From NCBI GenBank assembly GCA_949825025.1, contig OX463778.1, forward strand, positions 43,440,646 to 43,504,645: 64,000 nucleotides of DNA, written 5' to 3'. Source of the DNA: Siphlonurus alternatus. Lineage: Eukaryota > Arthropoda > Insecta > Ephemeroptera > Siphlonuridae. The translations under genes and the position numbers were made by a program. Positions within the stretch are counted from its first letter, which is position 1. Each line of letters begins with the position of its first letter. The notes under the pieces were generated by a model, which did not search any database, had not been told where the DNA came from, and worked only from the letters and a program-made list of their open reading frames with translations. Shown here piece by piece: positions 61,501-64,000 of this stretch.

Positions 61501-63664
61501 AATTTTGTTTATAGATCAATAAGTATCAGACATTACTTGACATTACGTCATGTGAATCATTGCGAACGCCATGCAGAACAATTTTATATGACAGTATAAT
61601 ATTATACAGTATAAAAATTATATATAGGAAAACGATATTACGCCATAAATGTAGTATATTCCTCGTGTGAGAGGTACCGTGGAACCGTAATTTTTATATG
61701 TTACAAAGCACCCTACTATGTAAATATTTTAACGTTAAAGAGTTACGACTGCATGTTATGAGTAAGGATTTGTTTTCGTTCACACATTTTTTAGTAGAAA
61801 AAATCTGTATCCAGAAGAACTTAAAAATTATTTTGATGATTATTTTATAAGAATATATTGGTACTTTTTCTTTTTAAAAAAATAAATATATTATTTAATC
61901 ACCTGAATTTGTCAAATTAATGATTTTCAAACGCTTTTACATAATTGTTTTAAAATTGCACGCGTTTTGTAGTCTGTAAGAACTCGGTAACTCGGTACTT
62001 ACGTTTCGTTGCTGAAGCAAAGGTACGGATGCTGCTGGATATTGCCGATGAGCGAAAGAGCCTTGGGGTCGGTTATCGCGCCCTCAGTGATGCCTTCCTC
62101 ATCGTCGTCGTCAGTTTCGTCAGGTCGTTCCTCATACTCCTTTTCTTCTTCCTCTTCGCCCTTTTCTTCTACACCAGGAACCTCGATGCCCAGCTCGCCT
62201 TCGGGTGTCGTCGTCTCCGGCACGATGGCGGTGGTGGTCCCTTTCGAGCTGGTGTGACCCGCCGCCGAGTGAGTTTCCTCCTCCTCGCAGTCCAGCCGGC
62301 AGTCACGGACTTCCACCTCCCACGTCTGCGCAAGGTCAGGGGTCACATACTGGAGAACGGAGAAAGTCTCGGGAGGACTTACCTGGTGATCACCCCACGC
62401 AGGACACAACGAGGCACATCTCTCCTGAATGATAGTCGCTCCTCGAGGATCACAACGTAGACGTACGGCAGGTGGGCGTGTCAGTAACGACTCTTGGTGG
62501 AATTTGGCACCCTGAGGTGCCGTCAGTGGTACCGCGAGCAGCAAGCAGTAACACGCGGCACTCAGGAGCAAGCACGCCGTCAGAAGCACCTGCTGGGACC
62601 GGCAGTGACATTAATATTAATTACACGTTCATCGCTATAAGCAGTTATTGCATGACCATAACTTTAAAAGGAAACATATTGTAAAGACAATAATGTGTTG
62701 CATGATGTGTGCAGTACTATAATCATTCATGTGATATTAATTTATATTCCATTAACTAACTATTCTTGTCAGACAATTATATAAAATGCTAATTTTCAAA
62801 TGTTACGATATTTTCCACTGATATTATTGTTATACCTTTGTAAAATTGTAAATACCAACTAGACATTGGGGGTGGATGTAGAAGGAGTATAATTACAATG
62901 CAAATAAATATACAGATATTACTTTTCAGAGAATAACGGAAAGGGGGTATGAATAACGTATATAAACGGTGAAAAAAACATGAAAAGGTGTTAATAAATA
63001 AACCCAACCCTAATTTCAATATTTTTAGCTGTATGGGTTCACAGGCACGAGGCACTAACCTTGTGCTTGCCGAGGCGGTCTGCAGCAGGGCCCACGACGA
63101 GGGGCCCGAGGATGGAGACGAGTGGAGCGATGAAGGAGACGAGGCGTGCGTGCTCGGGCGACAGTCCCACCTCGCGCATGTGCAGCGGCAGGAACACCAG
63201 CAGACAGCCGAGTCCTGCAAGGGTCAGTCAGTCACTCAGGGATAACATACAACAACATAATATTCAGTATTATCGTAACTGCATGACATTTTTATTTAAG
63301 ATTAGATTTAAAAAAAAAAGAAATGAAAGTAAATAAATAAAAATTAATATACAAGGAAATATTTTGTTTTGAGCAAGTCACCAAAGTACTTGACTTGTAG
63401 TTGTGTCAACACTTGAATTTTAAAATACAACAATAATGATGATACACCTTTAAAAAAAAATCATTGTAGTACTAAGTTATGGTCCTCACCTCCAAAGAAC
63501 AAGAAGATAGCAGCTCGAAGTGGCACAAGAGGCCATACGATACATCCTTTTCGTTGTGCATGACCCCGAGGGGGCGTGGCAGTGGGGGCGCGGCTCGTCG
63601 CCATCTCCTCAGCAGAACTCGAGGGGTCGCGCGGCAGGCACGCCTGGGTGTCTCCCGTGCCCAT
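49557..63664 (-). CDS. MFSD6: MFSD6-like major facilitator transporter
   Basis: Eight minus-strand exons: 63490-63664, 63060-63214, 62003-62589, 58844-59554, 58316-58482, 57841-58008, 57491-57679, 49557-49633. Every junction is GT-AG and in phase, giving 742 aa (human MFSD6 is about 790). TM1 starts near residue 44 (PLVPLRAAIFLFFGGLGCLL), followed by LPLHMREVGLSPEHARLV and the loop GPAADRLGKHK typical of MFSD6. A long extracellular loop between TM2/3 and the next helices has paired cysteines and an acidic run (EEKGEEEEEKEYEE, 251-264). RELAWGALGAG (440-450) corresponds to the family's RQRLWGS region, and PWYLEDAGSSKLTLGL (542-557) is the conserved FLED block. Substrate is not known. Without the last splice the frame would end at 57480. 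Transposons fill introns 3 and 7. Confidence 0.93.
49907..50774. mobile_element. hAT-like non-autonomous element with GGATCC-rich subterminal arrays
   Basis: Inverted ends CAGGGAGTGGACCCGG and CCGGGTCCACTCCCTG bound 868 bases, flanked by a perfect 8-base duplication CTTTAAAG (49899-49906, 50775-50782). Both ends continue into 200-base stretches of irregular GGATCCGGATCCGG and GATCCCCTTT repeats, and the AT-rich middle has no open frame. It lies in the last intron of the MFSD6-like gene. Its design (hAT ends plus terminus-derived short repeats) parallels 17293-17713. Confidence 0.88.
52675..52773. mobile_element. Degenerate copy of the adjacent hairpin MITE
   Basis: GGGGATTCACAAACCACTTT...GTGGTAAACATGGTGCTAAA...GTGGGGAATGACCCC is a shorter, diverged relative of 52792-52957. 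Confidence 0.65.
52792..52957. mobile_element. Hairpin MITE
   Basis: Arms of about 65 bases (GGGGGACATTCACAAAGCAC, CCCCCACTTTAGCCCCGA) are perfect or near-perfect inverted repeats around a 35-base loop. AAT occurs on both sides (52789-52791, 52958-52960), a possible 3-base duplication. Confidence 0.8.
53768..53927. mobile_element. hAT-like MITE, 160 bp
   Basis: Ends CAGGCGCAGATCCAGG and (right, reverse complement) CAGGTGCGGATCTAGA are inverted repeats with a few mismatches. A perfect 8-base duplication ACTACAAC flanks it (53760-53767, 53928-53935). The interior is G- and C-run rich without a frame. Confidence 0.88.
54445..54790. repeat. Foldback repeat
   Basis: Two diverged inverse arms of about 150 bases share AAAAAATCCCACAC, ACGTTCTC/GATGTTCTC-TCTACA, GCTAGTTTTT and AGTTATGAAT. 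The loop near 54600-54630 is short. It is probably an old palindromic MITE. Confidence 0.6.
55330..56400. repeat. Inverted array of ~140-bp diverged repeats
   Basis: Units marked by AAATTTGCTCAA..GAC and TATTTTCAGAATC recur in one direction across 55380-55700 and as reverse complements (TTGAGCAAATTCTATTTTTG, TTTTTCCTTTAATAA) across 56080-56380. The whole is a head-to-head arrangement centred near 55900. No coding potential. Confidence 0.55.
59627..61167. mobile_element. hAT-like non-autonomous element, 1.54 kb
   Basis: Perfect inverted ends CAGGCACGGACTGG and CCAGTCCGTGCCTG, flanked by a perfect 8-base duplication ATTAGATA (59619-59626, 61168-61175). The interior carries a fragment of the SINE-tail repeat also seen at 43.0-43.3 kb (about 59870-59920), AT-rich filler and an 88-codon lysine-rich frame with no known domain. 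No transposase remains. It is inserted in intron 3 of the MFSD6-like gene, 64 bases from the exon 4 acceptor. Confidence 0.9.
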
Positions 63665-63790
63665 GCTACAGTTGGTCAGAGTGCGTGCGTGCGAGCGAGC
63701 CGACCCTGCGTGCTACATCTCCCGCTCAACCTCTCTCTCCTCGCGTTCACCTCAGCTAAAACACCCACGCGGGACAGTCAGTAAACATCA
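63665..63790 (-). promoter_or_regulatory. GC-rich 5' leader of the MFSD6-like gene, with minimal uORF
   Basis: The 125 bases upstream of the chosen ATG are GC-rich against AT-rich flanks and probably hold the 5' UTR and core promoter. On the minus strand an ATG at 63718-63716 is followed at once by TAG (63715-63713), a start-stop upstream ORF that could restrain translation. A possible acceptor (TTTTAGCTGAG) means the leader could be a second exon. Confidence 0.4.
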
Positions 63791-64000
63791 TTCACGTCAA
63801 TTAGTACCTGAAAGTAAATACCTCAATATCCAATCATGGCCATATTATTATGTAAAGTCTACTGTGAACACTATACTAAATGAATATGAAAGAAAATATA
63901 CGAGTGTTGAGATGTGTACTTTGAATCCTATAATAATAATTACATTACAGTATAAAGTTATATATGTTCATGATATTGTGACGATAGTCTAATTTATATT
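63791..64000. other. AT-rich flank
   Basis: Sequence upstream of the MFSD6-like leader with no recognisable feature. Confidence 0.5.

Overview
This is animal nuclear DNA: AT-rich, split into short exons by long introns, and full of transposon debris, microsatellites and one 200-base assembly gap. The gene content (a neuronal-type synaptobrevin with a proline-rich luminal tail, an axonemal-dynein-like tail, MFSD6, VOPP1) and the mix of hAT-, Harbinger- and Tc1/mariner-like MITEs, jockey-type LINEs and tRNA/5S SINEs point to an arthropod, most likely an insect. The species cannot be fixed from the sequence.

Layout. 1-17.2 kb: no gene I can recognise; AT-rich DNA with scattered GC-rich islands (a few look like minus-strand exons), a 5S-rRNA-derived SINE, a hairpin MITE and microsatellites. 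17.3-17.7 kb: a hAT-like element filled with a GGATGC minisatellite. 17.8-29.4 kb: a plus-strand synaptobrevin gene whose start codon is split by an intron and which has several phase-compatible alternative 3' terminal exons. 29.4-36 kb: AT-rich, convergent intergenic DNA and UTRs. 36-42.4 kb: a minus-strand VOPP1/WBP1-like adaptor gene (5 exons, two PPSY motifs) with a jockey-like LINE in its first intron. 42.7-45.5 kb: a nest of transposons. 46-47.9 kb: eight minus-strand exons encoding only the N-terminal ~400 residues of what looks like an axonemal dynein heavy chain. 49.5-63.7 kb: a complete minus-strand MFSD6-like transporter gene (8 exons, 742 aa), whose ~7.9-kb last intron carries a hAT-like element, a 6.6-kb inverted-repeat-bounded segment and several foldback repeats.

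The genes do not form a pathway. Three (VOPP1, dynein tail, MFSD6) share the minus strand; synaptobrevin is convergent with VOPP1. VOPP1 and MFSD6 are membrane proteins; synaptobrevin is the vesicle v-SNARE. The richest biology here is alternative C-terminal splicing of synaptobrevin, the orphan dynein head-less fragment, and a set of precisely dated-looking non-autonomous transposon insertions with perfect target-site duplications.

All exon models were built by eye from splice consensus, phase continuity and family resemblance remembered for the proteins; no database search or transcript data were used.
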